Below are positions 46,601 through 59,800 of a stretch of 64,000 bases of DNA, one piece after another. Source of the stretch: Panicum virgatum (lineage: Eukaryota; Streptophyta; Magnoliopsida; Poales; Poaceae). The stretch lies in assembly GCF_016808335.1 (NCBI RefSeq), contig NC_053141.1, positions 23,984,261 through 24,048,260 of the forward strand, read 5' to 3'. A program made the position numbers and the translations under genes. Numbering within the stretch: the first letter of the stretch is position 1; each line of letters opens with the position of its first letter. Under the pieces are notes generated by a model. The model was not told where the DNA came from and did not search any database. It saw only the letters and a list, made by a program, of their open reading frames with translations.

Positions 46601-48126
46601 AATCACATCTATCCCTGAGGAATCAATGGTGATCAAACCAGTGCAGAATTCTACCCCCTTTATGACCATACTAACTCTGGAGCATATAGAACATGTATGT
46701 ATCTGGCCCCCAGGTGAGGTAACTACCATAGCTATTCTCATACAAGAAACAAGTATACCATGCTTCTCGACAAATGACTTGGAAATGAAAGAATGTGTAG
46801 CACCGGTATCGAAAAGCACTATAGCGGGGTGAGAGTTGACCATGAACGTACCAATAACCACGTTAGGAGCCTCGGCCGCTGACTCGGCCGTCACGTGGTT
46901 CACCCGACCCTGTGCTGGCGCCCTGGGCTGAGCTGGGCGCCCCTGCTGTCCTGCCTGCGCCTTCCGGGGGCAAGTGTTGGCGTAGTGCCCAGGCTGGCCA
47001 CAGTGATAGCAGGTGCGAGGGGGTCCCTGAGCCTGCTGTCCGGTAGGAGGAGCTGCCTGCCGTGGAGCCTGAGGTGCTAGCGGAGCTGGTGGAGCAGCAC
47101 GAGCCGGAGGTGCCGGTAACCTCGGGCCCTGACCTGCCTGCTGCTGCTGTCGAGGTGGGTACTACTGCGGCCTCTGCTGGTACTGCTGGGGAGGCCGGTA
47201 CTGCTGCTGGTACTGCTGAGGTGGCTGGAGGCGAGGACGGGTGTTGCTGCCGGAAGCAACGGGGACAATCTTCCTCTTCTTGTCCTCCATCTCCAGGTGC
47301 TTGCGCTCCGTGTTGAGCGCGTTGTCAACCAGATGGTTGAAGTTGTCGAAGCAGAGGTTGAGCAGCGCGTACTGGAGGTAGTCCTCAAGGCCCTCCATGA
47401 AGTGCTCCTGCTTCTTGCGGTCATCCGCAACCTCGGCAAGGGCGTAGCGAGCAAGCTGCAGAAAGCAATCATGATACTCCGTGACCGTCATAGTCCCCTA
47501 AAGTGAAAAAGATAGATATATACACCGAAGGATTATTTCATGATTCAGAAAGATAGAACAAGGGGATATTAGCTCAAAAGGAAACTCTGAATGATTATAT
47601 CTGAGATTACCTGCTTCAGTGCAAGGAACTCCTTCTGCTTCATCTTCATAACGCCCGCGGGGACGTTGTGGCTGCGGAACCGCTCCCGGAACTGGAGCCA
47701 GGTGAGAGCCTCACAGTCCTGAACTGGGTGGGACTCCCACCAGTCCAAAGCTGCCCCTCGCAACTGTCCTGCTGCGTACAGGACTCGCTCCCGATCATCG
47801 CACTGGGCGATGTCCAGCTGGCGCTCCACTGCACGGAGCCAGTCATCAGCCTGAAGAGGGTCAGACGTGTGAGAGAACGTCGGCGGATGACCCCTTAGGA
47901 ACTCGGCACGCCTGTCGCGAGGCTGCGGTGGTGGAGGAGGCGGAGGCTGAGTGTGAGCCTGCTGAAGTGCCTGAACGGTGTTGTTCAGGGTAGCCATCAT
48001 CTGCATCTGGAGCTGGAAGTACTGCTCCGGGGTCAGAGGCGGAGGCATCGGGATCCCAGTACCCTGGTTGTTCTGCCCCTGATTGTTCTGCCCCTGCTGG
48101 TCAGAACCACGCCTGGTGTTCACCAT
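43669..48126 (-). pseudogene. gag-pol: gag-pol of element 3 (stops, frameshifts, RT deletion)
   Basis: ATG at 48126; exon 1 (172 codons) is intact, followed by the intron at 47498-47610. Exon 2 has TAG at 47162-47164 (CAG in element 1), zinc knuckle [14 protein letters not shown], type 1 protease with DTGATHSF, and TGA at 46484-46486. RT keeps FIDDILIF but about 150 bp encoding the following ~50 residues are replaced by a short stretch repeating GAAGATCACCACGAAGA (45840-45900). A frameshift follows near 45790, then TAA at 44562-44564, TAG at 44376-44378 (shared with element 1) and a one-base loss near 44291-44297. Integrase core and chromodomain remain recognisable to 43669. Non-functional. 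Confidence 0.85.
47498..47610 (-). other. Putative spliceosomal intron in gag, element 3
   Basis: 113 bp on the minus strand, GCAG|GTAATC to TTTAG|GGGACTATG. Same position as in elements 1 and 2, with several substitutions and small indels while the splice sites remain. Confidence 0.72.
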
Positions 48127-48681
48127 CTAATTTTGGACAAGAGATTTCATGAGTAAGGATATTGCAGAAATAAATTCAGATGGATACGATATTTTTCTGC
48201 AAGAAAGACTTAGACATGATAAAGTAGACAGGATAGAGTGGACGGTTTTACCCCCAACGATCTAACTTGTTTTATTAATTAATTTACTTTAACTTAAGAC
48301 TGATTTTCATTAAACAAATTTAAACTACTAAACTATGCAATCAACCAAAAATCTAAATCAAACATGTAGCATAATAACAAGCATACAAATTTCACAACTT
48401 AGCCGAGTTCAACACACGACTCGACTAGCACAACGCGTCGCAGAACGTACTATTGTATTATTATAAAAGGGTCACCTAGCTGATACTTATGGGGGTCAGA
48501 CGATTTTCTTCAGGCCAGAATCTACGGAAACTAATTCTATCAAGAAGATTCAAGGCAAGACGAGTAAAAATCTTGGAATTCAAGGAGTATAATAGCAAAA
48601 TAGTTTCAGCAGACAAGGCTAGAGAGAAGAAGACGTAAAACTCGACCAGTTCTATCTAGGCTTTCGTCCTACAGTCGATAT

Positions 48682-48694
48682 AGCTCTGATACCA
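48682..48694 (-). promoter_or_regulatory. Primer-binding site, element 3 (initiator tRNA-Met, one change)
   Basis: TGGTATCAGAGCT on the minus strand; the last base differs from elements 1 and 2. Confidence 0.85.
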
Positions 48695-48697
48695 CTC

Positions 48698-49190
48698 TGT
48701 AACACCCGGTTTATAAAAGGACATAAACCGAGCAGTCATATACGTGCCAGGATTAAGTCACACGTATATACAACAGAATGAACAGTATATCACAGCACTT
48801 ATCACGTAAAAAGATATAATAAAGCGAATACGAATGTTATTTATTACATTAATGACAAAAATGTCTGATACAGCGGAAGCGAAGTACAAATACGATAAAA
48901 ACTCTCCGAAGCTGGGCAGGGCGCCACAGGGACGTCGAATGGGAGACAAACACCTAGAAGTCCTCGTAGGCCTGGTAGCGCTGAGCGAACTCCCTCGCGT
49001 CGGCAGGAACTGAGCAGCAGTAGAGTATTCAAGAGGAAAAAGTAGAGAACAGGCAAGAGTGAGTACACAACTTATACTCAACAAGTATAACACAAACTAT
49101 GAGGCTCTAGGTTGGCTGACTGACTGCATTAGCTTTTAAGTCTTGGCAAAATTTTATTAAAGCTAATTACTACAAGTTGATGAATTACCA
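48698..49190 (-). mobile_element. LTR J, tip of the 5' LTR of element 3
   Basis: 493 bp from TGTAACACCCGG, cut at GAATTACCA by the tip of LTR K. The continuation expected in an intact LTR (TTAACCCAG) is not found directly after K. Confidence 0.85.
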
Positions 49191-52079
49191 TGTAACACCC
49201 GGTTTACAAAAGGACATAAACCGAGTAGTCATATACGTGCCAGGATCAAGTCACACATATATACAACAGAATGAACAGTATATCACAGCACATATCACGT
49301 AAAAAGATATAATAAAACGAATACGAATGTTATTTATTACATTAATGACAAAAATGTCTGATACAGCGGAAGGGAAGTACAAATACGGTAAAAACTCTCC
49401 GAAGCCGAGCAGGGCGCCACAGGGACGTCGACTGGGAGACGAATGCCTAGAAGTCCTCGTAGTCCTGGTAGCGCTGAGCGAACTCCCTCGCGTCGGCAGG
49501 AACTGAGCAGCAGTAGAGTATCCAAGAGGAAAAAGTAGAGAAGAGGCAAGAGTGAGTACACAACTTGTACTCAACAAGTATAACACAAACTATGAGGCTC
49601 TAAGGTTGGCTGACTCAACTGCATTAGCTTTTAAGTCTTGGCAAAATTTTATTAAAGCTAATTACTACAAGTTGGTGAATTACCATAACCCCAGTTACAT
49701 AGTAATTAATCAAAATTAAACATGTTACTAATGAGAACCAAACCGAAACCACCAAGGTAACCTCGAGAGGCACCTCCCTCATCGGAAGGAGATAACCCCA
49801 CTAATCAAAAGGAGGATCTGGGCCGCTCATGATCGTGAGCTCGGCTAGTATACCAGTTTTAGACTCTGCAGAGGTTGCACATCTTTACCCACAAGTCATG
49901 AGCTACACTAGTTGTTCATCACACTTCCTTAGGTGAGATGACTAGCGACTCACTACGAGGCCGTTACAAAGGACACGTTGGTAAGGTGTAACCGCTAAGG
50001 ATTCAGGCAATGCAACGACGGTACCCACCTCGAGGGGTACGCAGACCCAGCCTCGTAGCCTGGGCACCATTGAAGCTCGACTCCCCTCTTGCCCCGTCGG
50101 TAAGTTACTCCCGAACCAAAATAGCCTAATTAGTAAGCCAAGACCGTCCCATTCCAGTCTTGTGGTAGCGCTGTTGTCCCAGGTTGTCGCTCTATGAACC
50201 GGTCCTTATGGAGAGTGGCCAACCAGGCAGTAAGCACCGTGCTGCCCCCCTAAACCAAGTTTCTAACAAAACCAATTTTAAACGAGACGTGAGCCCCTCC
50301 AACGGGCCACTCTCAGAATTAAGTTGCATATACCATTAATCAAATTAATTAAAAAGGACCGAGTGTGTTATAGTGCGGCACCTAGCACAACTAACCAAAA
50401 TGCAACCCAAAGGATAAATGTGGCTAGAAAATCCTTATAGGCATACAGTATTAAAATGCAGTATGAAAATGTATTTAAAGTGATAAGTGGTGTTCATGTT
50501 ATACTTGCCTTCCTCAAAAGTTCTCCTACTGTTCAAACTGCTCTGAAGATGGCTCTTGGCACTGGTACTGATGCTCCTCCAGTAGCTCAACGTCTACTCA
50601 CGATCGCAACGCCAAAACAAGTACACAACATAAACATACATGCAAACAAGAGTAAACACTAAGAAACAATACATCAATACATAGAAACAGCACACTAAAC
50701 TAGTCTAAAACTATTCTACGCATTACAACGATCACGTGGACATAAAGAACGCCTAAAACGGAGTTAGAACGCGAAATCTAGAGCTAAAACAAGATCCAGG
50801 GGCTTTTCTGCGAGAAAAACAAAGTTCCATGGGGTTCTCTGCAAAATCCGGGGGCCTATACGTAATTAAACTAAAACTCTGGGGTCTAACTCGCAAAAAG
50901 ACTAAGCCTGGATGGTGGGTTCTATTCTGAGAAAAGCCAGGGGGTTTATGTGAATAAAACAGGACCGGTTTGTAATTACTTCTGAACAGGCTGGGACGGT
51001 GGGTTAATTCAAGGAAAACCCAGGGTCTCTTTAGCAAATGTGCCTGGCTGAAGCGGTATGGTTAGATCTGATCTGTTGGATCGCGATCCGTCGGCTCTGG
51101 GCGAAGGAGTACGCAAGATCTAATCTTGGGCGCCGATTTCAGATCTAACGGCCGAGGGCTTCTGGGTGCGCGGGCGGCGGCGGAACGCGCCGGCGTGCTC
51201 TATTCCGCGGCGGCGCGGGCCGATGCTCGCCGGACTTCCTAAATCTCGGCATTCTGGGGCTAACTCGGCCGGAGTTTGGGTCGGGGATGGACAACGCAAT
51301 ATGCGTAATCCATTTGGGGCTCTCTCCGGGCTCGGGAAGGCTCAGGGTGAAGTGTCCAACGGTGGTCGCGGATTCGAACGGTGGAGCTCACCGGCGTTCG
51401 CGAAATTGGTGTTCTGGGGCTGTTTTGGCTCTGTTCTTTGGTCGAGGAGCACGAGTATGGCACGGTGACCATCGTTCTAGGCTCTAGGAGGTGTGCGGCG
51501 GTGCTCTGGCTAGGTGCGCGACGCTGCAGGGCGGCGCGGGTCACCATGGCTCGTCGGCGTGGCCGAGATCGGCCACCAAGGCCGGATTACGGCTCGATCC
51601 CGGCTTGGTAGGGTACGTGCAGCACACTGAAAGTTAAAACAGGCTATTCTCGGGGTTGCGGTGGCCGGAAAAGGTTGCGCCACGGCGGAGCGACCATCGC
51701 GCTCAGGCGTGCAGGCGCAAAGGTGTTCGGGTGCCTAAGGTGGAAGGTTCAGGGGCCGGTGAGGGTCCTTACCTCCCTGTGAAACTCCGGCGACGCTCGA
51801 GTTCGGCGCAGACGGCTTGTAGCGGCGGATCCATGGCGGCGTGGCGGCTCGGTGATGCTCCGGCGAGCAATCCCTGTGCGAAGCATGGGGTCGAGGTGTG
51901 GAGGGCGGCTGCAGGCGACTTCCTTCTCCATGCGGTGCTCCAGTGAGGCATAGTGGCTGGAGTTGGCCTTCGAGGTGGCTGGCGGCGGCTACCGAGCAGG
52001 GGGTCCCGCAGCGGCGGTGCTATGTTTTACGGGCTGCGGGTTGGGATGATAGCAGCGGTGCTAGGTTTTACGAGGTGCT
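49191..52079 (-). mobile_element. LTR K, nested in J, right end missing
   Basis: Starts with a perfect LTR tip (TGTAACACCCGGTTTACAAAAG) and runs through the usual LTR order, but its GC-rich core (51140-52079) is a divergent subfamily. It stops at GTTTTACGAGGTGCTA without a GGGTGTTACA end. Likely a nested LTR whose far end was lost with part of the host LTR. ORFs in the core (for example 51166-51468) have no recognisable protein. Confidence 0.75.
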
Positions 52080-54507
52080 AGAATTAAGTTGCATAAACCA
52101 TTAACCAAATTAATTAAAAAGGACCATTATGTGTTATAGCACAGCACCTTGCACAACTAACCAAAATGCAACCCAAAGGATATATATAAAGGATATAAAA
52201 TGGCTAGGAAAGTCCTTATAGGCATACAGTATTAAAATGCAGTATGAAATTGTATTTAAAGTGATAGGTTGTTCATGTTATACTTGCCTTCCTCGTACTG
52301 CTCTTGCTGCTGCTCAAACTGATCGGAAGACGGCTGCTCCGGGTACTGGTACTGGGGCTCCTCCGATAGTTCAACGTCTACTCACGAACACATGGCCAAA
52401 AACAAGGCACAACAATAAGCATACAAGCAAACACTAACAAAAGCTAAGAAACAGTACATCAATACAAAAAAGCAGCACACTAAACTAGTCTAAAACTATT
52501 CTACGCGTTACAACGATCCCGTGGACATAAAGAACGCCTAAAACAGAGCTAAAATGCAAAATCTAGGCTAAAAACAAGGTCCAGGGACCTATTTATAAGA
52601 AAACTGGAGTTCCAGGGGGTTTCTGGGCAAAACAAAGAACTAAAACATAAATAAACCTTAGTTTCAGGGGCTAACCTGCAAAACCGACGGCTCTGGGTGG
52701 CGAGTTACATTTCTAAAGAGCTCAGGGGGCTAAGTGAATAAAACGGGGACAGTTTGGAAATATTTTTGAACTACCAGGGACCGCGGGTTGAATAAAGAAA
52801 ACCTCAGGGTCTCTTTAACAAAACTCCAGGCCGAACCGTTATCTACGAGTATGGGACGTTGGATCGAGATCCAGCGGTTCAGATCTAATGGGGATGTGAT
52901 CTAATCTTGCGCGTCTGTTTCGGATCGAACGGCTGAGGTCGAACGTGACCGACGGCGGCGGCGGGACTCACCGGGATTCTTCTCCTGCGGCGGCGCGTGG
53001 GGAAAACTCGCCGGAGTTCACCAATCTTGGTGCCCCGGGGGTCAAATCGACCCGATCTTGGGTTTGGGATGCTCATCACGCCATGCGTGATCGACCTAGG
53101 GCCACAGCGAGGGTTGGAGGGGTTCAGGGCGGTGGATTCAACTGCGGCGGCGGCTCTGAGCGGACAGGCTCACCGGCGTGCGCGCGTTCTGGCACCTAGG
53201 GCCCGTTAGAGACTCCAATAGCTAGCGCCAAAGGTGCAGGAGGGCGGGGCGGTGCTCACCGGGGTCGGACTTGGACGGAGGCGTGGCACAGAGGGGGCCG
53301 GCGACGAAGTCGTGCGGCGGCGATGGGGGAGCTTCGTGGTTCGAGCGATGGGGTGCTCCTCCGAGCTCCGGATCCCCTCGGGTCGTTGTGCCACGATACT
53401 GTAGAGGTGGAAGGAGGCCAGGAGGACCGGAGCTGGGCCGGCGGCGAGGAATTACGGTGAGGACCAAACTCACCGTGGCGGCGCTCCGGTGGAATTCCGA
53501 GGCAGGCGAGGTTCGGGGTCGGGGATGGCGGCCTCTGTGGTGCTCCTCGGGTCGTGGCGAGGCTGCTGCGCGGCTTGGCCAGGACTCCGGTGCGGTGGAG
53601 CAGCGTGGACGTGGCGGCGCAGAGGAGCGGCGGCACGGCGGGGCGAGCTGGGGCACGGCGTGCTCTGGCAGCGCGGGTAGGGGAAGAGTGGGGTGTAGGG
53701 AAGGCTCACGGGGCCAATTAAAGAAGGAGGCCGTGAATCTCGGCGCGGAACGATAGCAGGCGCTCCGGTGATCTCGGCGGGATTGGGTTGCCGTGTTGCG
53801 GATCGCGCAGATCACGCAACTGCCGGCGTGATCCCGAACTCGGACGGCTTCTAGAAGCGGAGGGCACGGCAAGGCACTGACTAGGGGTCCCAGGGGTTAT
53901 GCTGGTCCACGGCGCAGTGAGGAGGAAGCTCGGCGCGGCTGGTCCAGCGGCAGGGAGGTGCGACGCGAGGAAGAAGAAGGAAACTGGCGTGTGGGGCCAG
54001 GATGTCGGTGAGGGGAGGGGGCGTCGCGCAGGGTGATGCGGGCTGAGAGCGAGCGGGCCGAGCGGGCGCGGTGGAGTGGGCTGAGCCACGCGTGCGCAAG
54101 TGGAACGGGCCGTGCGCGGGGAAAGCGGCCCGAGGGATGAACTGGGCTGCGGGAAAGAGGAGAGGGGTGAGCGGGCTGGGCTGGTGTGGGTTTGGTTGGG
54201 CTGGGTTTTCCCTTTGGGCTGGTTTGGTTTTCTAGGTTTGGGTTTTGGGTTTCTTTTCCTTTTCTACTCTAGCTCAAACAAATCTATTTGAATTCAAACA
54301 AAATTTGAATTCAACCACCATATGCACACAAGCAAATAAAATAAATGCTCCAGCATGAATGCAGCAACAAAGTTTAACCTAAGGAAAATTTTAATTAAGG
54401 AACAAAAATTAGATTAAATGCAATACTAACACAGAAAATCCTTAGAAAATTGAATAAAGCCAATTAACTTTATTATAAAAGGATGAAATTTAAATTAGGG
54501 TGTTACA
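52080..54507 (-). mobile_element. LTR L, inner part and far end of an LTR
   Basis: Begins in mid-LTR at GAATTAAGTTGCATAAACC and ends GGGTGTTACA at 54507 against Athila pol. Closely parallels LTR I from ~41205 to 43632, as expected if L is the rest of the 5' LTR and I the 3' LTR of element 3. The ORFs at 53222-53872 mirror those at 42343-42936 and are core-composition artefacts. Confidence 0.8.
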
Positions 54508-56884
54508 CCACATATAGAGGAAATCACCGAACCACCAAAGTCCTCAGATCAAGAGCCTCTCCATGAAGATATACCAATGTTCATACCAGACCTCTTCACA
54601 GAAGAGGAATAAATGGAGCTCGGCAATGTCTCAGGCATGCCGAAGGAGCATAAGTGTGTATGCTCGAGATCTGAGGCGTTCATTCCAGAAGCTTCATCAC
54701 AGATAGAGTGTCTTTCTGCGATTATCAGTAAGGAATGGATAGAGGAAGCAGAGGCCAGCAGTAGTATCATCCAGATTTACCGTCGACCCAGAATACTCCT
54801 CTGTTCTATTGGGGACGCTGTACCACAGGAAATCTTTTACAATCGGAGGGTCGGGTTGAATGTGATGTCCAAAACCTTGGCAAATCACATTGCATCTGAA
54901 GAACCCCTTACCTTCTCTCATAAACACCTGAAGTGGATCGATGGCCAGATAGTGAAAAGTCAAGGAATTCTGCAAGTAGTGCCCGTGAAAATGAGCACCA
55001 ACAAGGTTTTCCTGGACTTCCACATCTTCGATATCCTGAAAAGTTAAGAGTTCATCTTGATCGGACGGCCAATAGAACCACTTGTCAACCCAAATGGAGA
55101 CCGAGCAACGCTCGAGGTTAAGGTTGGCAAAGAAAAGATCCCGGTCAGTCTAGTCCGTTCATGCAACACCATTGTAGAGGCTAGATCGGAGCAAGACCCA
55201 TTGGAGGAAGCAGTGAACATCAGTCAGGAAGAGCAAACTCAACCCTTTCCCGAAGAAGATGTCTCACACTTCACCCAGGAATCAGATCCGGCTGACAAGA
55301 GTAAGCTCAGTAAGGAGGAGGCACCACAACCTCCTCTTCCAGAGCTGAAGCCGCTGCCTCCTTGTTTGAAGTATGCCTTCCTCCACAACAACAGAGCCAC
55401 GCCAGTTGTCATCAGTGACAAGCTGATAGAGAGTGAGACTCGGTGGCTTGCTGTAGTCCTGGAGAAGTATCGGTCCGTCATCGGGTACTCTCTCCAAGAC
55501 TTGAAGGGGATCGGCCCCAACTTATGCACCCATCGCATCCCTATGGAACCGGAACATAAGCCATCAAGAGAACATCAAAGACGGCTCGATGATGCGATGA
55601 GGGAGGTAGTCAAGAAAGAGGTATTGAAGTTACTACATGCGGGTATCATATACCCCGTGCAAGACAGTGAGTGGGTCAGCCCAGTTCAAGTGGTCCCAAA
55701 CAAGGGGGGCATGACAGTTGTCCAGAATGAGAGAAATGAGCTCATACCTCAGCGGACAGTCACCGGATGGAGAATGTGTATCAATTACCGGATGCTCAAC
55801 AAGGCCACCCGAAAAGATCACTAACCTCTGCCCTTCATTGATGAGATGCTTGAACGGTTGGTGAAACACTCATACTTTTGCTACCTCGATGGATACTCTG
55901 GTTATCATCAAATTCCAATCCATCCTGATGACCAGAGTAAGACTACCTTCACCTACCCCTATGGAACATTCGCATATCGGCGAATGTCATTTGGTGTTTG
56001 CAATGCACCAGCTTCCTTTCAAAGGTGCATGATGGCAATCTTCTCAGACCTGATTGAGAACATCATGGAATTGTTCGTGGATGATTTCTCAGTCTAATGC
56101 AAAGATTTCGATCAATGCCTTGAGAATTTGGACAAAGTTCTCAAGAGGTGCCAAGAGACACATTTAGTCCTTTACTGGGAAAAATGTCACTTCATGGTCA
56201 GAGAAGGGATAGTCCTCGGACATAGAGTGTCTGAAAGAGGGTTAGAAGTGGACCGAGCAAAGATCGATGTTATCGAGCAGTTGCCACCCCCGACAAATGT
56301 CAAGGGAGTTTGGAGTTTCTTGGGCCACGCTGGCTTCTATAGGAGGTTCATCAAGGACTTCTCCCGTATAGCCAGGCCCTTGACAAACTTATTGGCAAAA
56401 GATGTCCCGTTCAACTTTGACGAGGAATGCCTCGTAGCCTTCTACACCCTCAAGAAGGCACTCATATCAGTGCCCATCATCCAGCCACCCGATTGGAAAC
56501 TTCCATTCGAGATTATGTGCGATGCAAGTGACTACGCAGTGGGGGCAGTGCTAGGTCAGTGCAGAGATAAACAACATTACGCTATATCATTTGCCAGTAA
56601 GATGCTGACCAGACCCTAGCTGAATTACGCCACAACGGAGAAGGAACTTCTGGCATTTGTATTCGCCATGGATAAGTTCAGATCCTACTTGGTCAGTGCT
56701 AAGGTGATTGAATACACAGATCATGCAGTACTGAAGTACCTACTAACCAAGAAGGATGCAAAGCCACGACTCATCTGTTGGATTCTGCTCCTCCAAGAGT
56801 TTGACTTGGAGATAAGAGATAAGAAAGGAGCAGAAAACTGCATGGCAGATCATCTCTCTAGAATGCAAATACAAGGATCGGACT
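54508..56884 (+). pseudogene. pol: Athila-type pol: protease, RT, RNase H; five or more stops
   Basis: One frame runs the whole way, with stops at 54610-54612, 55045-55047, 55822-55824, 56095-56097 and 56617-56619 but no frameshift. A protease-like region (54613-55130) is followed by a linker and RT with SEWVSPVQVVPNKGG, CINYRMLNKATRKDH, CYLDGYSGYHQI, FGVCNAPASFQRCM and FVDDFSV, then RNase H ([27 protein letters not shown]) up to MADHLSRMQ. The text is characteristic of the Athila clade. The integrase part is cut off by element 5 at 56885 and lies outside the window if it survives. With the gag part at 29102-29732 it forms one broken element on the plus strand. Confidence 0.88.
56880..56884. 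repeat. Left flank of element 5 (GGACT), presumed target duplication
   Basis: GGACT immediately precedes TGTAACACCC. The matching copy would lie beyond the 3' LTR of element 5, outside the window. Confidence 0.4.
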
Positions 56885-59800
56885 TGTAACACCCTAATTT
56901 AAATTTCAATCTTTAATAATAAATTTAATTGGCTTTATTTAATTTTCTAAGGTTTATTGTGTTAGCATTTAATCTAAAATTTTGTTCCTCAAGCAATTAA
57001 AATTTTATCATAGTTTAAACTTTGTTATTGCATTCATGCTGGTGCATTGTTTTTGTTGTTTGAGTGCTAGTAGTTTTGTGTTGGTTTGGAATAGAAAAGC
57101 CTTAGAAGTTTTCCAAGACCCAAAGCAAACCAGCCCGGCCTACCCTTTCCTCTTTTTTGGCCCAGTCCGCAACCCCATTTCCTTTTCTCCCGAGCCGGCC
57201 CAGAACCCAGTTCACAGCCCAGCAAACAAACCAGTCCAGCCAGCACCCTCTCCCTCACTCACACCTGCGCGGCCCACTCCTCTCCCCTTCCCCGCTGCCC
57301 AGCCCGCACAGTAGCCCAGACCGCACGACCACGCTAGGCCCGCAACACTCCCGCGGCCCAGCTCGCGCGTTGCACACCCCCGCACGAGCACACCGGCCCA
57401 ACTCGCCTCTCGCCTCAGCCCGTGCGGAGCGCTCGCCCGCACTGCCCTCGTCTTACCCGCTGCCACACCGGGCCCGCACGTCAGACCTCCCGTCTACCTC
57501 GCGCAACAGCCGGCCAGGTCCCCGCCGCGATCTCCGCGCCGAGTCAGCCTTCAGGACCCGCACGCCGAGGCCGGCCTTTCCCTTTTAAACGCACCCGGGT
57601 CCTCTCCCGCAGCTCACCTTTCCCCTGCAGCCTCCCCCGAAAACCCTAGCCGCCGCCGCTCTCCTTGCTCTGCAGCGCAGAGACCCGCGCCGCCATGGCC
57701 ACACTGCTCCGCCGCACCCCAAGCCCTGCAGACCCCCGCTACGGTTTCGCCTTGGCACCAGGAAGCGCCCCGGAGCCATCACCTCCGACCCCGACCCGTG
57801 TGCGCGCCGGATTTCGTCCGAAACCGCCAGAGTAGGTAACTGGTCTTTGAGCAATTGCTCGCCAGCATTGGGTCTTCGACCTCTCTGACTTCCGTAGAAC
57901 CTCTGCAGGAGCCCCGCGAGACCACCCATGGGGATAAGACGCACGGAAGGTGGCCCTAGCCCCGGACCGCGCGAGCTCCGCCACGACCCGCCGCTCGGAC
58001 CCCGCCGACGACCACTCTGCGCGACATCCCCGACCCAATCCAAACCCCGGTGAGCACCCGCGCCCCCTCCAGATTCTTTTGCGCTAGCTTTTGCGGCATG
58101 TAGGCCATTCCCGAGTCCAGAATGCCGTTCGGTGTAGCGCCGCCGTGCGCAGGGCCGCCGCCGCCCTTGCCCTCCCCACTCCGGACCTCCCCGAACCCCG
58201 TTAACCCCTCAGGTGGCTTGCGCATGCTGCCTAGATGCCTATAGATCCTAGCCCCACTCTCATCCGCCCCTGGAACACCAGATTCGATCGACTCCGGCAA
58301 GCTGACGCCGCTTGGCTCGCCGCTGGCGTTGCCAGCGCCGCCACCCGCGCCCCAACCGCCTATGGCCGTTAGATCCGGAGTCCACGGCCTAGATCAGATC
58401 GTGGCCCGATCCTTTTTGGACTGTTAGATCGAGATCCATCGGCCCCCAAGCGTAGATACCGGTTCGCCTGTCCTTTTTGCATAAGAGCCCCTGTCTTTTG
58501 TTAATATCAACCCGCCGTACAGTCATGTTCAAAAATATTTCCAGATAGGTCCGGTTTTTAACGAATAGGACCCTGAGCTTTTCCCTATTAGAACCCGCCA
58601 TCCAGCCCTGGTTCTTTTATGAGTTAGACCCTGGAGTTAACGTTTAATTACGTTTAGGCCCTCGGTTTTTGCAGAACAACCCCTGGAACCTTAGTTTTCT
58701 TGCAATAAGTACTTGAAACTTGTTTTTGGCCTAGATTATGCGTTTTAGCTCCGTTTTAGGCGTTCTTTTTGTCCACGCGATCGTTGTAACGCGTAGAATA
58801 GTTTTAGACTAGTTTAATGTGCTATTTTTATGTATTGATGTACTGTTTCTTAGTTTTTTGTTAGTGTTTGCTTGTATGCTTATTATTGTGCATTTTTTGG
58901 GCCATGTGTTCGTGAGTAGACGTTGATCCATCTGAGGAGCCCCAGTACCAGTACCCGGAGTAGCCGTCCTCTGAGCAGTTTGAGCAGCAGCCGGAGCAGT
59001 ATGAGGAAGGCAAGTGTAACATAAACAACCTATCACTTTTAAATACATTTTCATACTGCATTTTAAGACTGTATGCCTATAAGGATTCCCTAGCCACTTT
59101 ATATCCTTTATATATATATCCTTTGGGTTGCATTTTGGTTAGTTGTGCTAGGTGCCGCTCTATAACACTTAATGGTCCTTTTTAATTAATTTGATTAATG
59201 GTATATGCAACTTAATTCTGAGAGTGGCCCTCTGTGTGGCTTGAGTGGCTCACTTCTCATTAAAATTGGTTTTGTTAGAAACATGGTTTAGGGGGCCAGC
59301 ACGGTGCTTACTGCCTGGTTGGCCACTCTCCATAAGGACCGGTTCATAGAGCGACAACCTGGGACAATAGCGCTACCACAAGACTGGAATGGGACGGTCT
59401 TGGCGTAATAATTAGGTCTTTTTGGTTTGGAGTAACTTACCGACGGGGCAAGGGTGGTAAGCTTCTATGTCCCTCGTACTGAGTGGCCTCATCGATGACA
59501 CCCACTAGACCTGCTCCATAGTCGCAGATCCAACCCTCGCGGTTACTCCTTACCAACGAGATTCTTTGTAAAGGCCTCGTAGTGAGTTTGCTAGTCATCT
59601 CACCTAAGGAAGTGTGATGAACAACTGGCGTAGCTCACGACTTGTGGGTAAAGATGTGCAACCTCTGCAGAGTGTAAAATTGGTATACTAGCCGTGCTCA
59701 CAGTTATGAGTGGCCCAGATCCTCCTTTTGATTAGTGGGGTTGTCTCCTTCCGACGAGGGAGGTGCCTCTCGGGGTTACCTTGGTGGTTTTGGTATGGTT

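Larger units (their letters stand above)
40679..54507 (-). mobile_element. Family-T element 3, heavily rearranged
   Basis: Minus strand: 5' LTR in pieces (L 52080-54507 and J 48698-49190, with K between), primer site 48682-48694, leader, gag-pol (48126-43669), polypurine tract, 3' LTR I. The right flank is Athila sequence (CCACA at 54508-54512). The left flank is the pol stub, so the insertion site cannot be confirmed by a target duplication. Confidence 0.75.

Noticed and set aside
29728..54512. CGTCA/CCACA as a target duplication for a single composite insertion in Athila
   Set aside because: Two of five bases differ and Athila gag sequence appears to be missing between the flanks, so two separate insertions with a deletion fit better.
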